64,000 nucleotides of DNA, from positions 2,418,001 to 2,482,000 of the forward strand of contig NW_025408676.1 in NCBI RefSeq assembly GCF_020360975.1, written 5' to 3'. Under the pieces are notes generated by a model. The model did no database searches. It worked only from the letters and a program-made list of their open reading frames with translations, and had not been told where the DNA came from. A program made the translations under genes and the position numbers. Shown here in pieces: positions 22,253 to 32,976 of the stretch; the stretch's first letter is position 1; each line of letters starts with the position of its first letter. The stretch is from Hirsutella rhossiliensis. Taxonomy: Eukaryota; Ascomycota; Sordariomycetes; Hypocreales; Ophiocordycipitaceae.

Positions 22253-23050
22253 ATGGCACGACAAGGACGGCGACAACAAAACGACGGAAGAAAGCCAAAG
22301 CGGATGCGGAGCAAATCTTCTCGAATTAGGGCTCCCGGGAAGACTACAGGCACCTCTAGATGTGCTGATGGTCTATTCGACGAGGATATGGACGTTCAAG
22401 ACGGACTTCCGCCTTGTCATGGTCCGAAGTTGCATCCCTCTGCAGTCTGCACTCGCCAACGCATCGATCACCTGTAAAGATATGCTCGATGACCACTTGG
22501 AACCATATTCGGGCCACTCTGAGATCACGGCACATGTTTTCAAGGTTGAGATCGAGTCTGACCACTACGCTTTGAAGGTGGTAAGTAGTGGTGAGGAGCC
22601 GTGGCAGCTCGAGAGGTTAACTATGCCTTAGTTTATGCCGTACGATATTTCGTATGACTACCACCAATTTTACACTGCGGGTATCCGCTGCACTGAAGAA
22701 GAGTTGGAATGGCATGTTATGCCCTTTTACTCAGAATGCCGCGCATACAGTCGCATCAAGCAGGCGCAAGACAGGCGATTACTGCCGCATCAAGTTGCAG
22801 TTCCATGCCATGGCTATATCCGCTTGGAGGAAAAAGACATCCGAAAACTGGAGGATGAGTGGAACCTTGATTTCAGTGTTGAACAGGGCAACGCCTTAAA
22901 AGCACCAATCCGTCCGATCTGTGCCATTGTTAAAGATCTTGCAAGTGCAAGTTCCGGGGTCAATGCCAAAAGCTTGTTGCGCAAACTACGAGATTTATCA
23001 TCTTTACACTCGATCGGGATATTTGTCCGTGACATCAAGTGGATGTCACA
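22253..23050 (+). pseudogene. FTA2-like pseudokinase, broken
   Basis: Similarity to the fungal FTA2 (kinetochore Sim4 complex subunit) protein-kinase-like family is spread over three reading stretches. The first is MARQGRRQQN... with LPPCHGPKLHPSA (22,253-22,440). The second is DDHLEPYSGHSEITAHVFKV followed by YALKV, the ATP-lobe lysine position. The third is FYSECRAYSRIKQAQ, VAVPCHGYIRLEEKD, IRPICAIVKDL and LHSIGIFVRDIKW (22,635-23,045). At least one frame change and one in-frame stop (TAG at 22,629) separate them. The catalytic loop ends without a DFG-like continuation. It is probably a decayed copy; such genes are often numerous in fungi. Confidence 0.6.
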
Positions 23051-23444
23051 GGTCCGGCTTTGGTGGGCGGTCAGCGGATTACCCCGCAGATTACCGCCGA
23101 TTACCCGCTTGCCCTTGACATCACCTCTGCCGGGTTGATGTCATCTTCGGAGCGCCATAAAGCGCGAAAGCCGGGACCGACGACGACAAAACCAGTTCGA
23201 CTGGATAGCCTGCGTTTGTGCGATCAGAATGCACCCTGTCTAAGGTCCTACATCCTGTCGGTTGCGAGGTTGCGGTGATTTGAAGCATTTTCTAGCCTTG
23301 ACGCGCTGGAGCTACAGCGGCGCTTAGCGGATGCATACCCTGTCTACAGGCCACTACCGCTGACTGTAGCGACGCAGCCCCTGACGGCCTGGGGGCACTT
23401 TCGCCGCCAAGGTCCTCGTCATTCTATCAGACGGGTGTTCAAAA
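23051..23444. other. Intergenic, no gene seen
   Basis: Sequence between the FTA2-like remnant and the 3' end of the Crypton-like gene. It should contain one boundary of the Crypton, but no marker for it is visible. Confidence 0.3.
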
Positions 23445-26103
23445 TCACTGCGCCATCGACTTTTCGCTACCACCGACGTTGAATTGCCCGACGCACGTTT
23501 GTGTCCCTTTTTCGCCTTGCCTGTCCTTTCGGATGGCCTTGAACAACTTATCCAAAGAGCTGGGTCCACGTTCTTCGTCCATTTGCCTCGCCACGATATC
23601 TTCAGTTAAGCCGTCCGACTGGGCCCGCCTCCGAACCTCATCGACGATGATCTTGCGCGTGGAAAAGTAATTCTTCTCTGCAGATGGCCGCCATCGAGCA
23701 CCCCAGTCTCGCTCAAGAGAATCCACAGAAGGCATTTCGCCCCAGCCCTGCCGCCAGAGACGCAGCAGCTCCTGTACAGATTTGACAGAACGGGGAGCTT
23801 GAAGCTCGGAGGTTCGCGCGGCCCAGGCGGCTCGCCATGCGCTCTTCCCTGGGGCTTGCCCTGGCCCGCTTGCACCATTCCCTGCTGCTGCTCTAGAGAG
23901 CGGAGCGTATGTCGGACCGCCCGCTTGCGAAGGGCCTATCTCGGACCTGAGGACCGTCTCTCGTGGAGCGCGGCGCCTCTGTTGATGAGCTCCCGCGATC
24001 TCCGCATGTTGACCTGCAGCACCTTGGCCGGGGCTGAAGGTGACGGTGTAGGTGGCCTGCGCAAACTCATCCAACTTTGTGCATAGTTCGTAAGAAGCCC
24101 CAAAGGTCTAGATGTCTTCGCTCAGCTAACTGCTCGGCTGCGACCTGTTGAGTCAGTACTGTGCGCAGCTTCTCCGCAACCACCGGGATCGCTTTTGAAT
24201 GACCGTGGTATGGCTGTCTTCGTGGTCCCGTGTGCATGTGTCTTGAACTTTGCTGGCGAACGCTTCAAACTCGGGGCAAGAGAAGACCGGATCCTGAAAG
24301 ATAGGATGGTCGGGGTAGGACTCGCGAAGGAAGACAGCGTCCTGCAGGAGCACCTCTCGAAGCCACTCCAGGAGTTCCAAGAAGGCGCCGGCGGCCATGT
24401 TCTGCTCCACCCCCAGATCTGAGAAAGGGCTACTGTGGGCCTCTTTCCATTTGTCGAGTTGAGGCCAGACCTGCACGAGTAGCACCACAGGCGGCCTCAC
24501 GGTGGCCCGGGCACGAAATAAGACCCCGACCATTCAGGGTCAAAGTCGGCCACGGCCCTCATGAATTCGAAAGGCAGGAAGTCAGATAGCAGCCGGTCAT
24601 TTGGTCTCCGTTATTCCAACGACCGGCTCGGCGGATCTGTATAGTTCGGGTCAGCCCAGGCCAGGGGGTTGGCGGCTTGCCTAGGGCAGATGACATGCCT
24701 GGCCTTCATCCACTCCGGCCATGTCGGCGTTTTGCGTCGCCGCCACTCTAGGCGCGTGGCTGACCTTGGAGACCTTGATGCCGGCCTTCTTGTAGAACCT
24801 GGACGTCCATTCTCGGGCAGTCTGGCCCGACAACGGAGCTGTATATTCGGTGAGTGAAAGGGTCGATGCACCCTCTGAGTTATGGGATTCCGGTGAATGC
24901 CATCACGCTTACCTTGAGGCTCCTTCGCCGATCGGCGGAGCACCTTCGTTTCATACCAGTCTTCGCTTCTTTGGAAGACGGGAAACCTTTCCGCCTTTTC
25001 TACCTGCCAGCGCCAGAAAAGCCAGAACGCGAGGGCGCCGATGAGACAAGATCGCGGATCTCGATGCCGCAGAGCAGATCCATACTCCATGCGGCCGTGC
25101 TGGTTGGTCTTCCCACAGTTCATCACGACAACCAGCGCCTTTGTGGTATACCCTGGGCCTTGAAGCCCTCGTTGGGTAAGTCCAGGGAAAGCAGTCTGCC
25201 AACTCCATCGGCAGGCGGTTGCCGGACCGCAGCAGCATGTGGTTCCCGAGCAGAAAGTCCACCTGCGTCCTCAGGGCGCAGGCGATCTCTCCTCTCGGAC
25301 CATGCCACGTTGGTGTGGTCGGGTATCTGCGCCGGCGCATACACATCTCTCAGAGTTCCAACTCCCTGTCCATGTATTCCTTCCTCTTCCGGCTCCAAGT
25401 CGTTGCAAGAATGCTGCGTTTGAGCGCCTTCAGTGCCACTCCTGTGGCCGGGCCGCAGGATTGACTCCCGGCTCTTCTGCTCGTCGTAAAGCTTCTGTAT
25501 GGCCGAGACGTAGCCCCGTACAGTATTATACTGTAGTTTGAGCGTGGACTCATACAACTCCAAGTCGGAGTCTGACTCGTATTCGCTACCTCCGCCGCCT
25601 ACAACGATGGTATCTGCTGGGGAAGCTGGGTGTTAGTATGATGGGCTGGCTCAGTCCGACGACCACATCCCGTGATCAACATCTGTTACCTGATGGTGCT
25701 CTGCGTCTTTCACGGCCCTCTTGGCTTCCTGAGCCTCGAGGTGTCGTTTTCTTTCATCGGCGACCCTCTTTCCTTTCTTTGGAGGACGTGATGCCACTAC
25801 CTCCTTCATGAAGAGCAAGAGCTTTCCTTCATCGACCAGGTCTCCCGGTAGCTGTTGGCCCTGTGGTACCGAGGCCGGCCAAACGTCCGGGATCGCAGGC
25901 CAGTTGGCTTGACACCACTCCTGTGAGGCAGTCAATGCATGGATCTACATGAAGATTGCAGGGCGCGCATGCGGGCTTGCCTTCCATTCTTCCTGCTTGG
26001 GACGATAATTTCGCTTCGTATTCTTCGGCTGGGTGTTCTCCAGATCTAACAGGTAGTGCTCAATGGCCGCCCTGACCCGGGGATCCTCTATCGCGTTTGA
26101 CAT
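23445..26103 (-). pseudogene. Crypton-like tyrosine recombinase 1 with GCR1_C domain
   Basis: The minus-strand gene starts at 26,103 (MSNAIEDPRVRAAIEHYLLD). Two introns are likely: one with a GC donor (about 25,931-25,985), and one from GTAACAG at about 25,690 to the CAG near 25,620. A core-binding-like segment (LQYNTVRGYVSAIQKLYDEQ) precedes the catalytic part. That part shows arginine in LLRSGNRLPMELAD, the HxxR box (SHAPR), RRAGRW and the tyrosine in GCYLTS. A later segment reads VWPQLDKWKEAHSS. The C terminus (about 23,560-23,760) is a GCR1_C-type DNA-binding domain: VQELLRLWRQGWGEMPSVDS and KNYFSTRKIIVDEV. Several single-base frame changes interrupt it. YR plus GCR1_C is the Crypton arrangement; insertion limits are unknown. 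Confidence 0.75.
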
Positions 26104-26357
26104 GGTGCAGGCGGTCGCCGTCGCGACGGTGGCAATGGAGGAGGTGGTGGAGGAGGTGAGGAGGGAGGTGGAGCGCAACGCGCGTGAGCGAGACCGAAAT
26201 CGAAGGTCTCGCGCAGGGCCCGCGGGCGTGGACCTTCGATTTTGCCGTCCGATGGCGGTAATCCGACTAAGAAAACGCCAGCCCCGCAGGGCCGGGCCTT
26301 CGAAAACGACATGGTTTTGCATGGGGCGGGGCGGTAATCCGATTACCGGATGACCGG

Positions 26358-28209
26358 TCAGCCGGCCCCGGGACCTGTGACACCAACCACGGCCGGGGCC
26401 GTGGTGGCAGTGGTGGTCGTCGCGGCCGTAACTTGGAAGTTGAAACCATTCGAAAAAAGGGACGACTGGGCTACCGCAAGACGTTCTTCGGTGGCTCGAA
26501 GCTGCTCGCTTAGCTCTGTTTTAAGCTGGATCGTCCTTGCTTCGTTCCGCGCGTCGATGGATTTAAGATAGTCCGCGAGGACCGGCATCGCCTGGACTAG
26601 GACTGCAAGCTGGCTTGGACGCTCCTCTTCAAGGACGAAGTCCGATAGCTGGTGCGCGAACGGGGCGTAGGCCGGATGCCGGAAGACCGGGTGGTTCCAA
26701 ACGGGGCTGCCGGGTATTTCTTCATCAGGACAACGGAATCCTGCAAGACAACCTCCCGTAAATAGAAGATGAGGTTCGTCGAACCCATCGCTGCCAGGTC
26801 GTTCTCCTGCTCGGTACCGGGACCGAACCGGCCTCGCCAACGGTCCAGCTCGGGCCAGATCATCGAGAGCAGGACCTCCGGCGGCGTCACGCCGGCACGG
26901 CGTATCTCGAAGCATCCGGCCTGCGGCGGGTGCCCGGCCATCGTACGCATGAACTTGCGAGGCAACGAGTTCAGGTAACAGCCGACCATCTGCTCCTGGT
27001 TCCAACGACCCGCGCGACGGATCTGGTCTTCGCTAATCCCCTTTAGTTCAGCCGTCCTCGCCCCCGAGCTGCGGCCGACATGCGTCTTCTTCTGCGACGT
27101 GACGCCGGCGTAGGCGAAGGCCTTGACAACCCACTCGCGCTGTGAGTTGTACGAGAAAGCCGCCGTCCGGCCGGTGCCGTTACCCTTGATTAGCCGGATG
27201 TCGTACCACGAGGACCGCCTGCTGAAATCGGGAAACGGCTCACTACCGAGATCCCAACGATACAAGAGGTAGAACGAGAGGCCACCCAAGATGCAGATTA
27301 GCGGGTTCCTATTCCGATACGCGCCGGCGGTCTCGAGGCGGCCGTGCTGGTTCTGCTTGCCGGCTCGTGTCGTAAAGATGAGCGGCATGCACCGGGTCGA
27401 GCCCTCCCCGGCAAACTCAAAGGTGAATAGGTCTGAGATCTCTGCAGCCCGACGATCGCCGCCACGGGTGAGAAGATAATGGCCAAAGAGGAGATCCACG
27501 AGGGTCCGAAAATGACACTCGGGCGATGTGCCGCTGTGGGCCCACAGCTCGTGGCATACTCGTTCGAACTCGGACTCGAGTAACCATCGAGCAGAGTATC
27601 GCGGCCTTTATCGGCATAGTTCTCCCTGTCTCGTTGGGCGTCCCGGCGCTGTAGGGACTTGAGGTACTCTCGTACGTTGTCCTCGCGCGGCGACGGGTGC
27701 GTATTCATTCCGAGGGCCTTCTGCGTCCGGTAAAGATCCGTGATTGCGGTGACATAAGTTCGGACCGACCGCCAGGCCAGGCGGGTCTCGTCCTGCGGAG
27801 TATCAGTGGCGGCCTTGCGGCTCCTGACCTTCAAGGGCCGACCGGCCACCTCCTCGACGAGGAAGAGGAGGAGCTTCTCCTCTGTGACCGTAGCGCCGTC
27901 ACAGTACTGTTTGTGGCGGCAGAATTGCTCGAATTCCTCTTGCTTCGGTGCGTACGCCGAGGTCGTATTCCTTGGCCGAGACTCGTGGATCGCAGAGAGG
28001 ATCGTCTGCGCATTGGCGCGTAGCTCCGCGTCGTTTATCGCGTTCTGCCGGATGCGTTGGTCCACTCGTACGCTCGACGGCTTTGCGCCTCCTGCCCCTG
28101 CCCCGGCCGCTGCTCCTGCGAGCTTCGGCTTGGGCCCCGCTTTGTCTTCGCCTTCCGTCGATTTGGCGTCCGGGCCATGGGATATATCGTGACGGGAAGA
28201 CCAAGGCAA
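26358..28209 (-). pseudogene. Crypton-like tyrosine recombinase 2
   Basis: The start is at 28,209 (MPWSSRHDISHGPDAKS). The N-terminal core-binding region contains NTTSAYAPKQEEFEQFCRHK and SVRTYVTAITDLYRTQKALG. After a frame change near 27,580 comes the catalytic domain: LTRGGDRRAAEISDLFTFEF (Arg), THVGRSSGAR (HxxR), IRRAGRWNQEQM and CYLNSLPRKFMR (Tyr). A second frame change near 26,730 precedes the final segment PVWNHPVFRHPAYAPFAHQL and an Ala/Thr-rich tail. It ends without a GCR1_C domain, unlike copy 1, which starts 255 bp downstream in the same orientation. The two are clearly different families. Confidence 0.75.
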
Positions 28210-28367
28210 GCCTGCGAGTGACCACCAGTCCGGGTTGGAGCGGGGTGGCGCGCGGCGACGAGAGATGCCCTATCTAGCGATCACGATGCGCACCGCCTGG
28301 TCGGGTCGCCCGCTAAAATTCCAGTGGACAGGGCGCCGTAGCGAACGTGAATAGCGGCTTCTCCATC

Positions 28368-28490
28368 GAATCAGCGACGCAATCAGCGGGGCACCGATAT
28401 CTGCGTATATCCACGGCGCGCGCCGTTCGGGTGGGGTGGATATCCGCAGATACGATTGGCCCGCCTGGTCGCTGATTCTCGGATTGCCCC
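28368..28490. repeat. Imperfect inverted repeat (hairpin)
   Basis: Arms TATCTGCGTATATCCAC (28,398-28,414) and GTGGATATCCGCAGATA (28,436-28,452) pair with one mismatch around a GGCGCGCGCC loop. Outer AATCAGCGAC / GTCGCTGATT words extend the symmetry. It sits about 160 bp upstream of Crypton gene 2 and could be a small MITE or a binding structure. Confidence 0.5.
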
Positions 28491-28742
28491 ACCCGACCAG
28501 ATCAGCGGCGCTCAGCAAACCCTCGGATACCAAATGATTCACTATGTAATCATCTAAATAAGTTTAGAGATACCTGGTTATTATTAAATCCTATTTCAAA
28601 AAAGCCAATAATAGCTAATATTGTTGTTAATATTATACATAGACAACTTAATAAACGACTACCTGTCACACCAACTTTTCTACCAAAAAAGCCGGAAACT
28701 ATACACCCTAGTAATGGTAACACAATTATACTTAAATAACTT

Positions 28743-28892
28743 TGTTGCGATTGAACTTGCTTCTATTCAATTCTGTCTGACAGCTCTCAACATATATATA
28801 CATAGTGGCACGTCCGTGCCACTATCCAGTGACTCACCACTTGTAAGTGCTGCCTAAACATGTCTTGGTCCATGTCTCATACCAAGTCAACA
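28743..28892 (-). repeat. 3' LTR of Copia 1
   Basis: Bounded by TGTTG and CAACA on the plus strand. It contains CATATATATACATAGTGGCA, the sequence into which the MULE jumped in the other LTR. AT-rich DNA without a gene lies to the left (28,553-28,742). Confidence 0.85.
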
Positions 28893-28934
28893 CTCCCCTA
28901 GAGCTGTCAGACTTCAACTAATACAATGGCAACG

Positions 28935-29693
28935 CTATTCATAGCGTACGGGTCCAATTCCAATCCTCCTCCTGTTCCTCTCGAAAGCCTCCCTAGGCAG
29001 AGGCTTGGTCATCCCATCTGCTAGCATATTCTCCCCTGGAACCCAGTACACTTGGATTCTCCCTTCCTTGACCTCATCAACGACGTGATGAAATGCTATA
29101 TCAACATGCTTGATTTTCGACGTGTTCGATACTCCTCGGGTCAGCTGTACAGCTCCCTTATTATCTCCAAGCAGTAATGGCACTGTTTGCTCCCCTTTCC
29201 TTCCAGTTCTGCAAGTAGTCGACGTCCCCAGAGGGCAGCTTTGTGGCCTCCCCATCCCAACATACTCTGCTTCTGTCGTAGATCTTGCCACTGATTTCAT
29301 CTTCTTGCTATACGTCATGACGGCGCCTCCGTAGACCATAAAGACGAACCCCAGGATACTCTTCCGGTCCCTTGGATCAGTAGCGTAGTCGGTGTCAGAG
29401 AACGCTTCCCCATCTTGTAGGCCTGCAGAGCCGACGTGCCCTTCGATGTTGTGGTCAATGGAATAATAGTCGATATCGCTGCCTTCGACTCCTTGTGCGT
29501 GCTCATTATTTCCGCCATATGTGATACCGTGGTGAATAGTCCTGCTGACATAACCCAATATTCGTAGCAAAGCCTTCCAGTGGTTCCAGCATGCCTCTAC
29601 CGTGAAAGATGCCATTCTGTTAACTGCGAATATAATGTCGAACCTCGTATTGCATAGCCAAATCAGCTTTCCGAGCAATTCCACGTATTTCAA
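28935..29693 (-). CDS. Copia 1 RNase H region
   Basis: The C-terminal part of the polyprotein includes LLGKLIWLCNTRFDIIFAVN and the RNase H acidic residues in SDTDYATDPRDRKSILGFVF, STTEAEYVG and GDNKGAVQL. The end, GENMLADGMTKPL, is the usual Copia terminus. It is separated from the RT stretch by a frame interruption near 29,700. The 28,893-28,934 gap is the untranslated stretch before the 3' LTR. Confidence 0.85.
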   Translation of the reverse strand: MKYVELLGKLIWLCNTRFDIIFAVNRMASFTVEACWNHWKALLRILGYVSRTIHHGITYGGNNEHAQGVEGSDIDYYSIDHNIEGHVGSAGLQDGEAFSDTDYATDPRDRKSILGFVFMVYGGAVMTYSKKMKSVARSTTEAEYVGMGRPQSCPLGTSTTCRTGRKGEQTVPLLLGDNKGAVQLTRGVSNTSKIKHVDIAFHHVVDEVKEGRIQVYWVPGENMLADGMTKPLPREAFERNRRRIGIGPVRYE

Positions 29694-29707
29694 CCATTCG
29701 TCATGGT

Positions 29708-30594
29708 TCAGAGGTCGTCCGGTTCCTCAACGAGCTTCCGTATAGCTCCAGGTTCCATGGGGTTGCGTGCTTCATTGAGTCGTCGTAGAAATTCTGCCAC
29801 GGTTTCCTTCGCAAATTGTGATTGATCAATCATCAGCTTTCCATTGTGCCTTTGAATCCGAATTCCGAGAATGTTCTCTGCTTCTCCGAGGTCTTTCATC
29901 TCAAATCTTCCCTTCAGCTTTTCCTTGACCCGTTCAATGGCAACCTCGTCCCCCCCTGTAATCATAAAGTCATCCACGTGCACGCCGATGATTACCCCCG
30001 ACTCTGTATGTCTGAATATTGTCGGATCCACTGTCATCGGTGAGAAACCAATCTCCTTGAGATATTCTGATATTAGCAAATACCACATCCTTGCTGCTTG
30101 CTTCAATCCGTACAAACTCTTCAGGATCTGAACGTATTTCCCGAAATATTGCTGGAGCTCAGTTGGCACTTTCATGAAGATCCTTTCCTTTAGGTCTGCT
30201 GCAAGGAACGCAGCCACAGCATCCATCTGGTATACCTTCCAGCCTTTCTTCGCCGCTAAAGCTAGAATGATCCTCATCGCATCGAGCCGGATCGTGGGTG
30301 CGAAGGTTTCCTCGTAATTGATCCCGTGTTTCTGTGTGAACCCTCTCGCGACTAGACGTGCTTTATACCGTAGTATCTTCCTTCTTTGTCTTTCTTGTGA
30401 TCAAACACAAGCTTGGCATCAACTACTTCTTCTCCGTGCACGTCAACTTCGTTGATTTCCTCCGAGAATGTCTGTCGTCGAATGAGATTCTGAACTTCCT
30501 CATCTATAGCTCCTACCCATTGATCCTTCTCACTGCCTTCCATCGCCTGTCGGAAGGTAAGCTTTTCGGTCGAAGTCGTACAGGTCTGTATTAG
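29708..30594 (-). CDS. Copia 1 reverse transcriptase region
   Basis: RT core of the Copia type: KGWKVYQMDAVAAFLAADLK, SLYGLKQAARMW, and the catalytic box GVHVDDFMITGGDEVAIERV, a VDD variant. The upstream part (30,352-30,543) shows WVGAIDEEVQNLIRRQTF and KLVFDHKKDKEGRYYG, the usual RT entry. A frame break near 30,300-30,350 separates the two pieces, so the polyprotein is not continuous as sequenced. Confidence 0.85.
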
Positions 30595-30612
30595 GCTGGA
30601 GAAGCGTCCTTG

Positions 30613-31273
30613 CTACCATGGCTCTTTCCTTCCTGCCACTCTCCCTCGCTTCTTCAGACGTTCTGCCATGCGCTGTTCTTCTCTTTGCCGCCATTCCAGC
30701 TCTGCTCGCTGCTTCTCTGCTCTTTTGAGTGCCACGGCCTCTCGTCGAATCTGGGATCTTGTTTTCGGCAGACTCCTTTCAGGAGAGGTTATATCCGCCT
30801 CCTGTATTGACAATGATTGTGTCTCCTTGGAGCTCTTCCTCCGAATCTGCAGTGTCTTGGTCGGTCGGGTTCCCATCCGCTGCTTCTCCGGCATCCTCCC
30901 AGCTTCTGTAGCTTCCTGGTCCGTAGTCCTATCCCCGACCGAATCTTCGGCATCAGAGTCATCATCAGTGAGCTCCTTGCTCCTTTTTCTCTTCCTTCTC
31001 ATCGTCATACTGCGATTGTGATTCTTGGCTGATTTCATTGTCCATATACTTGCTCTCATCGAATTCCACGAATCGAACCTCGTGGACCTTCTTATCAGCT
31101 GGGTTCCAGACTAGATAGATTTTATCTGTCTCCTCTTTGTATCCAACAAAACTCCTTGCCATGCTCTTTTCAGAAGCTTTGTTCTCTTTTCTTTGGGAAT
31201 AAATACCCAGGCAGGACATCCGAACACTCTCAAGTGCCCTGATCTTGGCTTCTCTCCACGCCATAACTCCCAT
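30613..31273 (-). CDS. Copia 1 integrase C-terminal and linker region
   Basis: Contains the integrase tail MARSFVGYKEETDKIYLVWN, where KIYLVW resembles the Copia GKGY/RxW box. A highly charged Lys/Glu-rich linker (30,613-30,960) with a probable coiled coil follows. The frame changes near 31,000. The linker has no known enzymatic role. Confidence 0.65.
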
Positions 31274-31279
31274 GGGCTT

Positions 31280-32160
31280 TTAGCCATTCCTTGACAACTC
31301 CCTATTTCTCAGATAGGCCGCTGTTGCATTCGAAAACTCCCAGTATGCTGCCGGGAGGTCCATTTCGTGACGCATAGCAGACCCCCTCTCTGATATGGTT
31401 CTCATGCTCCTCTCAGAGATACTATTCCCCTCCGGGTGGTAGCCCACTGTTGGTTCGATCCGAATAGTTCTTCCCGTGCAAAATACCTTCATTGCCTCGT
31501 TTAGAAATTCCTTTCCGCGATCAAAGCGCATCGCCTTGACCTTTTCGCCTTTTCCGTACTCGCGACACTCTGCCTCTGCAACAACTACCCAGGCTTTGAT
31601 CTTGTCGGTAATTCTCGTTTTGTCTCTAGAGAAATAAACCCAAACTCGCCCGGTAGCCTGATCGGTGATTGTCAGCATGTACTTCATTCCTTGAAGTGAT
31701 AGCTCAACTGGCCCCCAAAGATCTATATGGACTCTCTCTAGCTTTTCTGTCACCGCAGACATTGGCTCCCTTGAGACCTTTCTTGTCATTTTGGCCTCGG
31801 TGCAGCTTGAGCAGAATGACGGGCAGAATGAGTTGTCTCCGAGATCATCCATTACGGCGTTCAGTTTGCCCTCCATATGCTTTCCAGGGTGTCCCAGCCT
31901 AGCATGTAGTAGTCTTTCAGGCATCTTCAGGATTGACTTCAGCGCTACCCCGTTATCGCCATCCTTTCTTGGATTGTATGGGCTCGGTGCCCTCTTGTCT
32001 GGCTCAAGCGCCACACCTTTTATGTCTGTGGCCAAACAGCACCTCCTCCTGATTTCTTGTCACCGTGACTGTCTTCCCGGAGAGTCCACGACAATACATG
32101 CTCCCCTGTCTTCCAGTTCACCGACTGATAGCAGGCTGCTCGTCGCCTCCGGGATGTAGT
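31280..32160 (-). CDS. Copia 1 integrase core
   Basis: The GAG-pre-integrase zinc region HARLGHPGKHMEG...CPSFCSSC is followed by the rve core, with catalytic Asp in VHIDLWGP and MRFDRGKEF and a Glu in the SERSMRTISERGSAM stretch. The order matches Copia. The open frame begins at 32,035, but similarity continues upstream in another frame to the protease. It ends at a stop at 31,280. Confidence 0.85.
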
Positions 32161-32812
32161 GCACCCCGTACTATTGTCGACCTTGCTCTTCCTTTCTGTG
32201 AGACGTAAAAGATCCTCATCTCCTTTCCCTCTTGAACGAACCTCGGGCCGCCTGCAATCTCAACACTTGTCTTTGTAGGGGACAACTTTGAGATAAATTG
32301 GTCTTCCCTTGGGGTGATATGGACGGAAGCACAGCTGTCGAGATACCATTGTGGAGGGCTGTTACTTTTGTGTTCGGAAGCAAGTAGGTAGATCTCTCAG
32401 ATTCACTACCACTGTCTTCAAGGATCCTGACCGCGTTTGCCTTTTCTTTGCTATCCATGGCCTCTCTCGCCTTCGCTTTTTCAGAGGCTAGCCAGGTCTT
32501 CCCTGCTTTGTTCGATATCGCGTATCGCTTAACGAGGGACTGATAAATTGCTCGTGGATCGGTGAGATGGTTGACTGAGTTCTTGTGGATCTGGTCAATA
32601 CTCTGTCGTATTTTCATTCTCGCAAGAGAGACATTTTTAATGTCCGCAGCATTCTCTCCTGGCATTGATAAATCTGACGATTCCGCTGTTGCCATACCGG
32701 TGACGCAGCTCATAAGATCGTCACTCAACAAGTTATCTTCAAGATCCATCTTCCAGCTGTCAAAGGAGTCTCTTCCATCAAGGATGGTTCCTTTGTAGTC
32801 TTTCTTGCCCAT
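32161..32812 (-). CDS. Copia 1 gag and protease
   Basis: Gag starts at 32,812 (MGKKDYKGTILDGRDSFDSW) and includes the gag-like helix RAIYQSLVKRYAISNKAG. It is short for the family and no CCHC knuckle is seen, so an internal deletion is possible. After a frame change near 32,350 the protease appears with its active-site motif WYLDSCASVHITP. A frame change between gag and pol could be natural or an indel. Confidence 0.75.
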
Positions 32813-32920
32813 AGTGCCGGGTCTTTGCTGTCAACCGTCGATTCTTGACGAAAAAGTGTTCTCATATGCCGAGTTCAATCGTGCAGTGGAAGCAAAATAA
32901 AAGCAACCGGGTGCATAACC

Positions 32921-32976
32921 TGTTGCGATTGAACTTGCTTCTATTCAATTCTGTCTGACAGCTCTCAACATATATA
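32921..32976 (-). repeat. 5' LTR of Copia 1, inner piece
   Basis: First 56 bp of the LTR on the plus strand, identical to 28,743-28,798. It is cut after ACATATATA by the MULE. The outer piece resumes at 35,593. Confidence 0.85.

Noticed and set aside
26088..26322. Pro/Ser-rich open frame as a gene
   Set aside because: It overlaps the Crypton 1 start on the same strand and is low-complexity sequence from the upstream region.
23445..28209. Starship captain (DUF3435) with cargo
   Set aside because: The GCR1_C domain in copy 1 and the HxxR/GRW/CYL blocks fit Crypton better. No cargo limits or target duplications are visible.
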